A DNA stretch of 19,197 nucleotides from Palsa-459 sp035510855 (lineage in GTDB: Bacteria; Actinomycetota; Acidimicrobiia; Acidimicrobiales; RAAP-2). The position numbers and the translations under genes were made by a program. Shown here piece after piece: positions 12,267 to 18,602 of this stretch (position 1 is its first letter; each line of letters opens with the position of its first letter). The stretch covers positions 1 through 19,197 of the forward strand of contig DATKGG010000057.1 of NCBI GenBank assembly GCA_035510855.1, given 5' to 3'. The notes under the pieces were generated by a model. It searched no databases. It had not been told where the DNA came from and worked only from the letters and a program-made list of their open reading frames with translations.

Positions 12267-13430
12267 CTAGTAGCTCTTCGGCAGCCCGAGTGACTTCGTG
12301 GCGACGAAGTTGAGGATCATCTCGCGGCTGATCGGCGCGATGCGCAGGAGTCGCACCACGCCCCAGAGGTCCGCGATCCCGTACTCGGTCGCCATGCCGT
12401 TCCCGCCGAGCGTCTGGATCGCCGCGTCGAGGCAGTGCGCTGCGGCCTCCGCGGCGGCGTACTTGGCCATGTTGGCGGCCTCCCCCGCTGCGGCCCGGTC
12501 AGGGGAGTGGTCGTGGAGCCACGCTGCTCGGCTCGTCATCAGGCGTGCGAGCTCGAGCTCGATCTTGGCGATGGCGAGGGGATGGGCGACGCCCTGGTGC
12601 GCGCCGATCTTCACGCCGTCCCAGACCGCTCGCTCCGACGCGTAGGCGGCGGCGACGCCGAGCACGTAGCGCCCGACGCCGTTGCACAGCGAGGCACCCA
12701 TGATCCGCTCGGGATTGAGACCGTCGAAGACCACCCGGAGCCCGTCGCCCTCGTCGCCCAAGAGGCGGTCCGCGTCAACCACGACGTCGTCGAAGAAGAC
12801 CTGGTACTGCTTGTCGGGAAGCGCGATCTCGACGGGGATGATCGCCGTCGAGAGGCCGCGCGCGTCGGTGTCCACGATGAAGAGGCTGAGACGGCCCCTG
12901 CCTCTGTCGTCGGCGGCCCCGGTCCGCGCGACGACGAGGACCGCGGGTGCCTCGTCAACGAACGAGATGAACGTCTTGGACCCGTTGAGCCGCCAGACGT
13001 CCCCGTCGCGCACCGCGGTGGTCGAGATCCGGTGGCTGTTCGAGCCCGCGTCCGCCTCGGTGATCGCGAAGGCCATCTTCGACCCGGATGCGAGACTCGG
13101 CAGCCACTGCTGGCGTTGGACCTCGGAGCCGTAGCGAGCGAGGAGCTCGGCGCAGATCGCAGGTGACACGAGCATCGTGAGCAAAGGGCAGCCCGCGGCC
13201 GCGACCTCTTCGCCGACGATGGCGAGCTCGAGGATGCCCGCACCGCCGCCCCCGTAGGCCTCGGGGAGGTGCAGGCCGAGGAAGCCGTGCTCAGCGAGCG
13301 CGGACCAGAGCGCGTCCACCTTCTCGCCGGCTCGGACCTGTGCCGCGAAGTACTCGTGCCCGAAGTCGCCGGCCACCTGGGCGACCGCCTGGCGCAAGAG
13401 TCCGAGCTCGTCGCCCTCTGAGAAGTCCAC
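12267..13430 (-). CDS. Acyl-CoA dehydrogenase
   Basis: This 387-residue FAD enzyme introduces an alpha,beta double bond into an acyl-CoA. The family order is intact: N-terminal helices with 'GFLGLHLPEAYGGGGAGI', 'MAFAITEADAGSNSHRI' and 'WRLNGSKTFISFVDEAPAVL' in the beta domain that binds FAD and substrate, 'DRLLGDEGDGLRVVFDGLNP' and 'ERIMGASL' before the C-terminal helices, and 'QTLGGNGMATEYGIADLWGV'. The usual catalytic glutamate of the 'YEGT' loop is missing: the sequence there is 'RIAPISREM' (363-371). Glu241 in 'LNPERIM' occupies the position used as base in isovaleryl-CoA and long-chain dehydrogenases. The GTG start at 13428-13430 is fixed by AGGAGA (13437-13442), 6 bases upstream. Together with the divergent carboxylase operon it fits a branched-chain or terpenoid acyl-CoA pathway, in the role of LiuA or AtuD. 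Confidence 0.93.
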   Translation of the reverse strand: MDFSEGDELGLLRQAVAQVAGDFGHEYFAAQVRAGEKVDALWSALAEHGFLGLHLPEAYGGGGAGILELAIVGEEVAAAGCPLLTMLVSPAICAELLARYGSEVQRQQWLPSLASGSKMAFAITEADAGSNSHRISTTAVRDGDVWRLNGSKTFISFVDEAPAVLVVARTGAADDRGRGRLSLFIVDTDARGLSTAIIPVEIALPDKQYQVFFDDVVVDADRLLGDEGDGLRVVFDGLNPERIMGASLCNGVGRYVLGVAAAYASERAVWDGVKIGAHQGVAHPLAIAKIELELARLMTSRAAWLHDHSPDRAAAGEAANMAKYAAAEAAAHCLDAAIQTLGGNGMATEYGIADLWGVVRLLRIAPISREMILNFVATKSLGLPKSY

Positions 13431-13463
13431 GCACCATCTCCTGCGTCGAATGTGAACCGCCGT

Positions 13464-13469
13464 TAGCAT
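13464..13469 (+). promoter_or_regulatory. -10 element TAGCAT of a leaderless promoter (carboxylase operon)
   Basis: TAGCAT (TANNNT) is followed by 6 bases (ACGTCC) and the GTG at 13476, so the carboxylase operon message should begin at the start codon. There is no ribosome-binding site, in agreement. Confidence 0.6.
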
Positions 13470-13470
13470 A
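13465..13470 (-). promoter_or_regulatory. -10 element TATGCT for the acyl-CoA dehydrogenase - tetR operon
   Basis: TATGCT on the minus strand overlaps the opposite -10 box. It predicts a start near 13458 and a ~28-base leader containing the AGGAGA ribosome-binding site. Confidence 0.45.
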
Positions 13471-13475
13471 CGTCC

Positions 13476-15074
13476 GTGGCCGTCCTCACGACCAGCGTGC
13501 GTTCGACGGACGACCGGTTTGCCGCGAATCGTGACGGGCTGCGCTCGCTGCTCGAGGAGTGCGACGCCCAGGTGGAGCTCGCCCGGCAGGGCGGTGGCGC
13601 CCGCTACCTCGAGCGCCACCGGTCACGGGGGCGCCTCATGGCTCGCGAGCGAATCGAGCTGCTGATCGACGTCGACAGTGCGTTCCTCGAGCTCTCGGCG
13701 CTCGCCGCGTGGGGCACGGAGTTCCACGTCGGGGCGAGCCTCGTGACGGGCATCGGTGTCGTGTCGGGCGTGGAGTGCGTGCTCACCGCGTCGGACCCGA
13801 CGGTGCGAGGCGGATCCATCAATCCGTACACGCTTCGCAAGAACCTTCGCGCGCTCGAGATCGCCCGCGTGAACCGCCTCCCGATCGTGAACCTCGTCGA
13901 GTCAGGCGGCGCGGACCTCCCGACCCAGGGCGAGCTCTTCGTGCCCGCCGGACGGATCTTCCACGACCTCACCGAGCTCAGCGGCCTCGGCATCCCGACG
14001 ATCGCGCTCGTCTTCGGGAACTCGACGGCCGGCGGCGCGTACGTCCCGGGAATGTGCGACTACGCCGTGATGGTCGACCACAACGCCAAGGTCTTCTTGG
14101 GTGGCCCGCCGCTCGTGAAGATGGCGACGGGCGAGGAGTCCAACGACGAAGAGCTCGGTGGCGCCTTGATGCACTCAAGGGTCTCGGGGCTGTGCGACTA
14201 CTTCGCGCGCGACGAGCATGACGCGCTTCGCCTCGGCCGCCAGATCGTCGCCTCGCTCAACTGGCGCAAGCTCGGGCCTGGCCCGACGCGACCGGCCGAC
14301 GAGCCGCTGTTCGACCCCGAAGAGCTCCTCGGGATCGCCCCGGTGGACCTCCGGGTGCCGTTCGACCCGCGCGAGGTGCTGGCACGGGTGGTGGACGGCT
14401 CGCGCTTCGACGAGTACAAGGCGAACTACGGCACGAGCCTCGTCACGGGATGGGCGTCGATCCACGGCTACCCGGTCGGCGTGCTCGCCAACGCCCAGGG
14501 CGTCCTCTTCATGGACGAGGCGAAGAAGGCGACCGAGTTCATCATGCTCGCCAACCAGACCGACACCCCCCTCGTGTTCCTCCAGAACACGACCGGTTAC
14601 ATGGTCGGGCGCGACTACGAGCAGTCCGGGATCATCAAGGACGGCGCGAAGATGATCAACGCGGTGACGAACTCGACGGTCCCGCACCTGACCGTGATGA
14701 TGGGGGCGAGCTACGGGGCGGGGAACTACGGGATGTGCGGACGCGCGTACGGGCCGAGGTTCCTCTTCTCGTGGCCCAACGCCAAGATGGCCGTGATGGG
14801 CCCCGAGCAGCTGGCGGGCGTGCTCTCGATCGTCGCCCGCCAGTCCGCCCAGGCGGCCGGCCGTTCTTTCGACGAGGCGGCCGACGCCGCCCAGCGCGAG
14901 GCGGTCCAGGCCCAGATCGAGCGCGAGAGCCACGCGTTCTTCAACTCGGCGCGCCTCTACGACGACGGCATCATCGACCCGAGGGACACCCGGACGGCGC
15001 TCGGCGTCGCGCTGTCGGCCGTGCACTCCAACGTCGTGGAGGGACGCCGCGGCTACGGCGTCTTTCGGATGTGA
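13476..15074 (+). CDS. Acyl-CoA carboxylase carboxyltransferase (beta) subunit, MCC/GCC type
   Basis: This 532-residue crotonase-fold carboxyltransferase transfers CO2 from carboxybiotin to an acyl-CoA. Both halves are visible. The N-terminal half has 'VESGGADLPTQGELFVPAGR', 'FGNSTAGGAYVPGMCDYAVM' (oxyanion-forming Gly-Gly), 'FLGGPPLVKMATGEE' and 'EELGGALMHSRVSGLCDY'. The C-terminal half has 'FDEYKANYGTSLVTGWASIH', 'GVLFMDEAKKATEFIMLANQ', 'LVFLQNTTGYMVGRDYEQSG', 'MGASYGAGNYGMCGRAYGPR' and 'NAKMAVMGPEQLAGVL'. The 'QNTTGYMVG' and 'SYGAGNYGM' signatures are those of 3-methylcrotonyl-CoA and geranyl-CoA carboxylases, not propionyl-CoA carboxylase. The start is GTG 13476, with a leaderless -10 box. 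The biotin-carrying alpha subunit follows after 2 bases. Which of the two substrates, or a longer terpenoid, is used cannot be decided by eye. Confidence 0.93.
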   Translation: MAVLTTSVRSTDDRFAANRDGLRSLLEECDAQVELARQGGGARYLERHRSRGRLMARERIELLIDVDSAFLELSALAAWGTEFHVGASLVTGIGVVSGVECVLTASDPTVRGGSINPYTLRKNLRALEIARVNRLPIVNLVESGGADLPTQGELFVPAGRIFHDLTELSGLGIPTIALVFGNSTAGGAYVPGMCDYAVMVDHNAKVFLGGPPLVKMATGEESNDEELGGALMHSRVSGLCDYFARDEHDALRLGRQIVASLNWRKLGPGPTRPADEPLFDPEELLGIAPVDLRVPFDPREVLARVVDGSRFDEYKANYGTSLVTGWASIHGYPVGVLANAQGVLFMDEAKKATEFIMLANQTDTPLVFLQNTTGYMVGRDYEQSGIIKDGAKMINAVTNSTVPHLTVMMGASYGAGNYGMCGRAYGPRFLFSWPNAKMAVMGPEQLAGVLSIVARQSAQAAGRSFDEAADAAQREAVQAQIERESHAFFNSARLYDDGIIDPRDTRTALGVALSAVHSNVVEGRRGYGVFRM

Positions 15075-15076
15075 CG

Positions 15077-17062
15077 ATGATCCGGCGCCTGCTCGTGGCG
15101 AATCGTGCCGAGATCGCAGAGCGGGTCATCAGGACCGCGCGCGAACGCGGGACAGAGACCGTGGCGGTGTTCTCCGACGTCGACGCGCAGCTCCCCTACG
15201 TCACCGCCGCCGACGCCGCGGTGCGATTGGCCGGCACCTCGGCGGCCGACACGTACCTGCGCGGTGATCTGCTCGTGGATGCCGCGCTGCGCATGGGCGC
15301 CGACGCGGTGCACCCGGGCTACGGGTTCCTCTCAGAGAGCGCCGAGTTCGCGAGGGCCTGCGTCCACGCCGGGCTCACGTTCGTGGGCCCCCCTGCGGCC
15401 GTCATCGAGTCGATGGGCTCCAAGATCGAGGCGAAGCGCCTGATGCTCGCCGCGGGGGTGCCGGTCCTCGAGGGCGTCACCGTCGCGGGGGGCGCGGTGA
15501 CCGACGACGTGGCGGCGCTGGCGGACAAGGTCGGCTACCCGCTGCTCGTCAAGGCCTCCTTCGGTGGCGGCGGTCGCGGGATGCGTGTCGTCGAGGCGCG
15601 AGACGGCCTCGCCGACGCGGTGGCCGCCGCCTCGCGAGAGGCCGCGGCTGGATTCGGGAACGGAGAGGTGTTCCTCGAGCGACTCGTCGTGGCACCGCGC
15701 CACGTCGAGGTCCAGGTCATCGGCGACGCACACGGCACCGTGGTGCACCTCTTCGAGCGGGAGTGCTCGATCCAGCGACGCCACCAGAAGCTGCTCGAGG
15801 AGTCGCCGTCGCCAGGGATCACCGCCTCGACGCGCGACGCGATGTGCGACGCCGCGGTCACCGCCGCGCGCGCGATCGGCTACGTCAACGCCGGCACGGT
15901 CGAGTTCGTGGTCGACGCCGACGGGCGGTTCTTCTTCCTCGAGGTGAACACCCGCCTGCAGGTGGAGCACCCCGTGACCGAGCTCGTGACAGGTCTCGAC
16001 CTCGTCGAGCTCCAGCTCCAGGTCGCCGAGGGCCTGGCGCTCGGCCCAGAGGTCACCGCCGCTCAGACCAGTGGCCACGCGATCGAGGTACGGCTCTACG
16101 CAGAGGACCCCGACGAGGAGTACCTCCCCTCTTCTGGGCGACTCGATCGCTTCGAGATCTCGCCGAGCGATGGCGTGCGGGTCGACGCGGGGTACGCGAC
16201 GGGCAGCGTCGTGGGGACCGACTACGACGCGATGCTGGCCAAGGTCATCTCGTGGGCGCCCACGCGTCTCGGTGCAGCGCGTCGCCTGGCGGCCGCACTT
16301 CGGGGTGCGCGTCTGCACGGCGTGGCCACGAATCGCGACCTCCTCGTCGGCGTGCTCTGCAACGACGAGTTCGTGGCCGGCGCCACGGACACCTCTTTCC
16401 TCGAGCGACACCCGCCGCACACGCTCTGCTCGGCGGCTCGCGACTCCGACGACGAGCTGTACTGCGTGGTTGCCGCAATCTGGCAGCGGCTCGAGGATCG
16501 ACCTCGCTCGCCGCAGCCGTCGGGGATCCCGGTCGCGTGGCGCAACGTCGGGCCGACACGCCAGCCCAAGACCTTCGTGCTGCGAGGCACCGCGCACGTC
16601 GTTGACATCAGTGGGCCCCACGGCGCGAGGCGGATCACGCTCGATGATCGACCGATCGAGTTCGGCTGGGTCGAGGTCACCGAGACGACGGTGGACGCTG
16701 AGCTCCGCGGACGGACCGTCCGCGCATCGATCGAGCGCGTTGGCGAGACCATCTACGTCGACGGCACGTTCGGTGCGGTCGCCCTCACGATCTTGCCGCG
16801 CCTCGGCGTGCCTGACGTCGAGGAGGCGCCGGGCTCGCTGCACGCGCCGCTCCCTGGGGCGGTACGCCGCGTGGCAGTGTCGGCGGGTGACGAGGTGGCC
16901 GAGGGCGACACGCTCATGATCCTCGAGGCAATGAAGATGGAGCACGCCATCCGAGCTCCGCGCGACGGCATCGTGAGCTCCGTGCTCGTCGCTGACGGCG
17001 ACCAGGTCCAAGGCGGTGCGATCCTGGCGGTCGTGACCGCGCCCGAGCTGGAGGCAGCGTGA
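15077..17062 (+). CDS. Acyl-CoA carboxylase alpha subunit (biotin carboxylase + BCCP)
   Basis: This 661-residue protein carboxylates its own biotin with ATP and bicarbonate and delivers it to the beta subunit. Domain order: biotin carboxylase N-domain ('RRLLVANRAEIAERVIRTAR', 'GADAVHPGYGFLSESAEFA'); ATP-grasp with the glycine loop 'KASFGGGGRGMRVVEA' (159-174), 'RECSIQRRHQKLLEESPSP' (228-246) and the metal/catalytic 'FLEVNTRLQVEHPVTE' (287-302); C-domain to ~445; a ~130-residue BT-like linker that couples to the beta subunit; and a C-terminal biotinyl domain with 'ILEAMKMEHAIRAP', Lys620 being the biotinylated residue. The length matches MCC and GCC alpha subunits. The ATG at 15077 lies 2 bases after the beta-subunit stop. 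The end overlaps the next gene by 4 bases (GTGA). Confidence 0.95.
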   Translation: MIRRLLVANRAEIAERVIRTARERGTETVAVFSDVDAQLPYVTAADAAVRLAGTSAADTYLRGDLLVDAALRMGADAVHPGYGFLSESAEFARACVHAGLTFVGPPAAVIESMGSKIEAKRLMLAAGVPVLEGVTVAGGAVTDDVAALADKVGYPLLVKASFGGGGRGMRVVEARDGLADAVAAASREAAAGFGNGEVFLERLVVAPRHVEVQVIGDAHGTVVHLFERECSIQRRHQKLLEESPSPGITASTRDAMCDAAVTAARAIGYVNAGTVEFVVDADGRFFFLEVNTRLQVEHPVTELVTGLDLVELQLQVAEGLALGPEVTAAQTSGHAIEVRLYAEDPDEEYLPSSGRLDRFEISPSDGVRVDAGYATGSVVGTDYDAMLAKVISWAPTRLGAARRLAAALRGARLHGVATNRDLLVGVLCNDEFVAGATDTSFLERHPPHTLCSAARDSDDELYCVVAAIWQRLEDRPRSPQPSGIPVAWRNVGPTRQPKTFVLRGTAHVVDISGPHGARRITLDDRPIEFGWVEVTETTVDAELRGRTVRASIERVGETIYVDGTFGAVALTILPRLGVPDVEEAPGSLHAPLPGAVRRVAVSAGDEVAEGDTLMILEAMKMEHAIRAPRDGIVSSVLVADGDQVQGGAILAVVTAPELEAA

Positions 17063-17808
17063 CCGAGACCGTCCGCTACGAGCGAAGGGGACCCGTCGCG
17101 TGGGTGACCATCGACCGCCCCGAGGCGCGCAACGCCATCAATGCTGAGGTTCGCGAGGGTCTCTTCGACGCCGCGGCGCGATTCAACGAGGACGACGCGG
17201 CCGTGCTCGTGCTCACGGGCTCGGGCGACGTCGCGTTCTGCGCGGGAGCGGACCTGAAAGAGATGTCCTCGATCGCCCTCGAGGTGCCGCCGCCTGACTT
17301 CCTCCCCGTCTTCGGTCGCACCATCCCCGTCGAGAAGCTGACGATCGCGGCGGTCAACGGCGTCGCCTACGCCGGGGGGTTCCTCCTCTCCCAGATGTGC
17401 GACCTCTGCGTCGCCGCGGACCATGCACGCTTCGCGATCACCGAGGTGAAGGTGGGGCGTGGCGCACCGTGGGCTGCTCCCTTGCCGTGGCTCGTGCCGC
17501 CGCGCGTTGCGATGGAGCTGCTGGTGACCGGCGACCCGCTCTCGGCGGCGAGGGCGTTCGACGTGGGCCTCGTGAACCGCGTGGTTCCCCTGTCCCAGCT
17601 GCACGACGCCGCCCAGGAGCTCGCCGAGACCATCGCGGCGAACGCGCCCCTGTCGGTGGCCGCGGCGAAGCGCACGGTGTACCTCGGCATGACCGCGCCC
17701 TACGCGGAGGCCGACGCGATCTGGGAGCCGGTGTACCTGAGCGCGGACGCACAAGAGGGACCCCGGGCCTTCGCCGAGAAGCGGCGGCCGAGGTGGCAGG
17801 GCCGGTGA
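17059..17808 (+). CDS. Enoyl-CoA hydratase/isomerase family protein
   Basis: This 249-residue crotonase-fold protein has the two oxyanion-hole segments 'FCAGADLKEMSSI' (60-72) and 'NGVAYAGGFLLSQMCDLCVA' (100-119). Of the two catalytic glutamates of classical enoyl-CoA hydratase, the second is present (Glu129 in 'FAITEVKVGRGAPWA'). The first, normally in 'GGGCELA', is Leu109 here. Its position after a carboxylase pair suggests it hydrates a glutaconyl-type CoA (the AtuE or LiuC step), but the residue pattern also allows a double-bond isomerase. The GTG start overlaps the alpha-subunit stop by 4 bases, and its own TGA overlaps the next GTG by the same amount, so expression is tightly coupled. 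Confidence 0.88.
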   Translation: MTETVRYERRGPVAWVTIDRPEARNAINAEVREGLFDAAARFNEDDAAVLVLTGSGDVAFCAGADLKEMSSIALEVPPPDFLPVFGRTIPVEKLTIAAVNGVAYAGGFLLSQMCDLCVAADHARFAITEVKVGRGAPWAAPLPWLVPPRVAMELLVTGDPLSAARAFDVGLVNRVVPLSQLHDAAQELAETIAANAPLSVAAAKRTVYLGMTAPYAEADAIWEPVYLSADAQEGPRAFAEKRRPRWQGR

Positions 17809-18602
17809 GCGGTCCGGACCTGGACCAGCTCGCCGCGCACCTCGTGGACGAGACCGACGCCCTCGTCGACGTGCTGGAAGCGCTCCCCGCGGACCGCTGG
17901 GCGACCCCGACGCCGTCGGAGGGATGGAGCATCGCCGACCAGGTGAGCCACCTCGCGTACTTCGACGGCGCCGCCACCATGTCCGTGCTCGATCGAGCGG
18001 CGTTCGGCGACCTCCAGCACGAGGCGGCCGTGAAGGGAACGGCGCTGTGTGACGAGGTGGCGGCGAGGTACCGCGACCTCACCGCCGACGAGCTGATGGG
18101 CTGGTGGCGAGCGGGGCGAGCTTCGATGCTCGCTGCGATGCTCGCGGGGAGTCCGTCGCGGCGGGTCCCGTGGTACGGACCCGACTTCTCGGTCGCCTCG
18201 TCGCTCACGGGACGGATCATGGAGACCTGGGCGCACGGCCAGGACGTCTACGACGCCCTCGGCGTGCCGCATCGTGAGACCGCCGCGCTCTACGACGTGA
18301 CGAGGCTGTGTGCGCGAACTCGCGCGAACAGCTACGCCGCGCGGGGCATGACGATGCCCCCGGGCGACGTCGTCGTCGAGCTCGTGGCGCCCAGTGGCGC
18401 GACCTGGACGTTCGGCGAGGACGCCGCCGAGCGGATCGCGGGCAGCGCGGTGGAGTTCTGTCTGGTCGCGACGCAGCGTCGCCATTTCGTGGACACGGGC
18501 CTCGTGGCCACCGGTCCCGCCGCGAGCCAATGGCTCGAGATCGCACAGGCGTTCGCGGGGCCGCCAGGCCCGGGGCGTGCGCCGCTCGACGCCACGACAT
18601 GA
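17805..18602 (+). CDS. TIGR03084 family metal-binding protein (mycothiol-isomerase fold)
   Basis: This 265-residue protein starts at GTG 17805, overlapping the hydratase stop. The N-terminal four-helix DinB-like / maleylpyruvate-isomerase metal-binding domain covers ~1-155: 'ALPADRWATPTPSEGWSIAD', 'QVSHLAYFDGAATMSVLDR' and 'GRIMETWAHGQDVYDALG'. The metal ligands expected from mycothiol-dependent maleylpyruvate isomerase (His52, Glu144, His148 there) have exact counterparts in His49, Glu140 and His144, so a zinc site should be intact. The C-terminal ~100 residues form an alpha/beta domain (from 'MTMPPGDVVVELVAPSGATW' to 'FCLVATQRRHFVDTGLVATG'). The family occurs in actinobacteria and has no proven function. 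Being locked between the hydratase and the AtuA-like gene, it likely acts on the same CoA intermediates, perhaps with mycothiol (inference). Confidence 0.88.
   Translation: MSGPDLDQLAAHLVDETDALVDVLEALPADRWATPTPSEGWSIADQVSHLAYFDGAATMSVLDRAAFGDLQHEAAVKGTALCDEVAARYRDLTADELMGWWRAGRASMLAAMLAGSPSRRVPWYGPDFSVASSLTGRIMETWAHGQDVYDALGVPHRETAALYDVTRLCARTRANSYAARGMTMPPGDVVVELVAPSGATWTFGEDAAERIAGSAVEFCLVATQRRHFVDTGLVATGPAASQWLEIAQAFAGPPGPGRAPLDATT

Larger units (their letters stand above)
13448..13471. promoter_or_regulatory. Candidate TetR operator, imperfect 24-bp palindrome
   Basis: GAATGTGAAC (13448-13457), CGCC, GTTAGCATAC (13462-13471): the two arms match as inverted repeats at 7 of 10 positions. 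The palindrome covers the -10 boxes of both divergent promoters in a 45-base intergenic gap. Binding by the TetR protein of the locus is inferred. Confidence 0.45.

Noticed and set aside
13431..13619. N-terminal extension of the acyl-CoA dehydrogenase to 450 residues
   Set aside because: It runs across the divergent promoter and antisense into the carboxylase gene; the GTG at 13430 has an AGGAGA site and gives the normal family length.
15332..17011. 559-residue minus-strand open frame antisense to the biotin carboxylase gene
   Set aside because: Low-complexity His/Arg/Asp/Val-rich translation typical of antisense GC-rich frames; the plus strand has all biotin carboxylase motifs.
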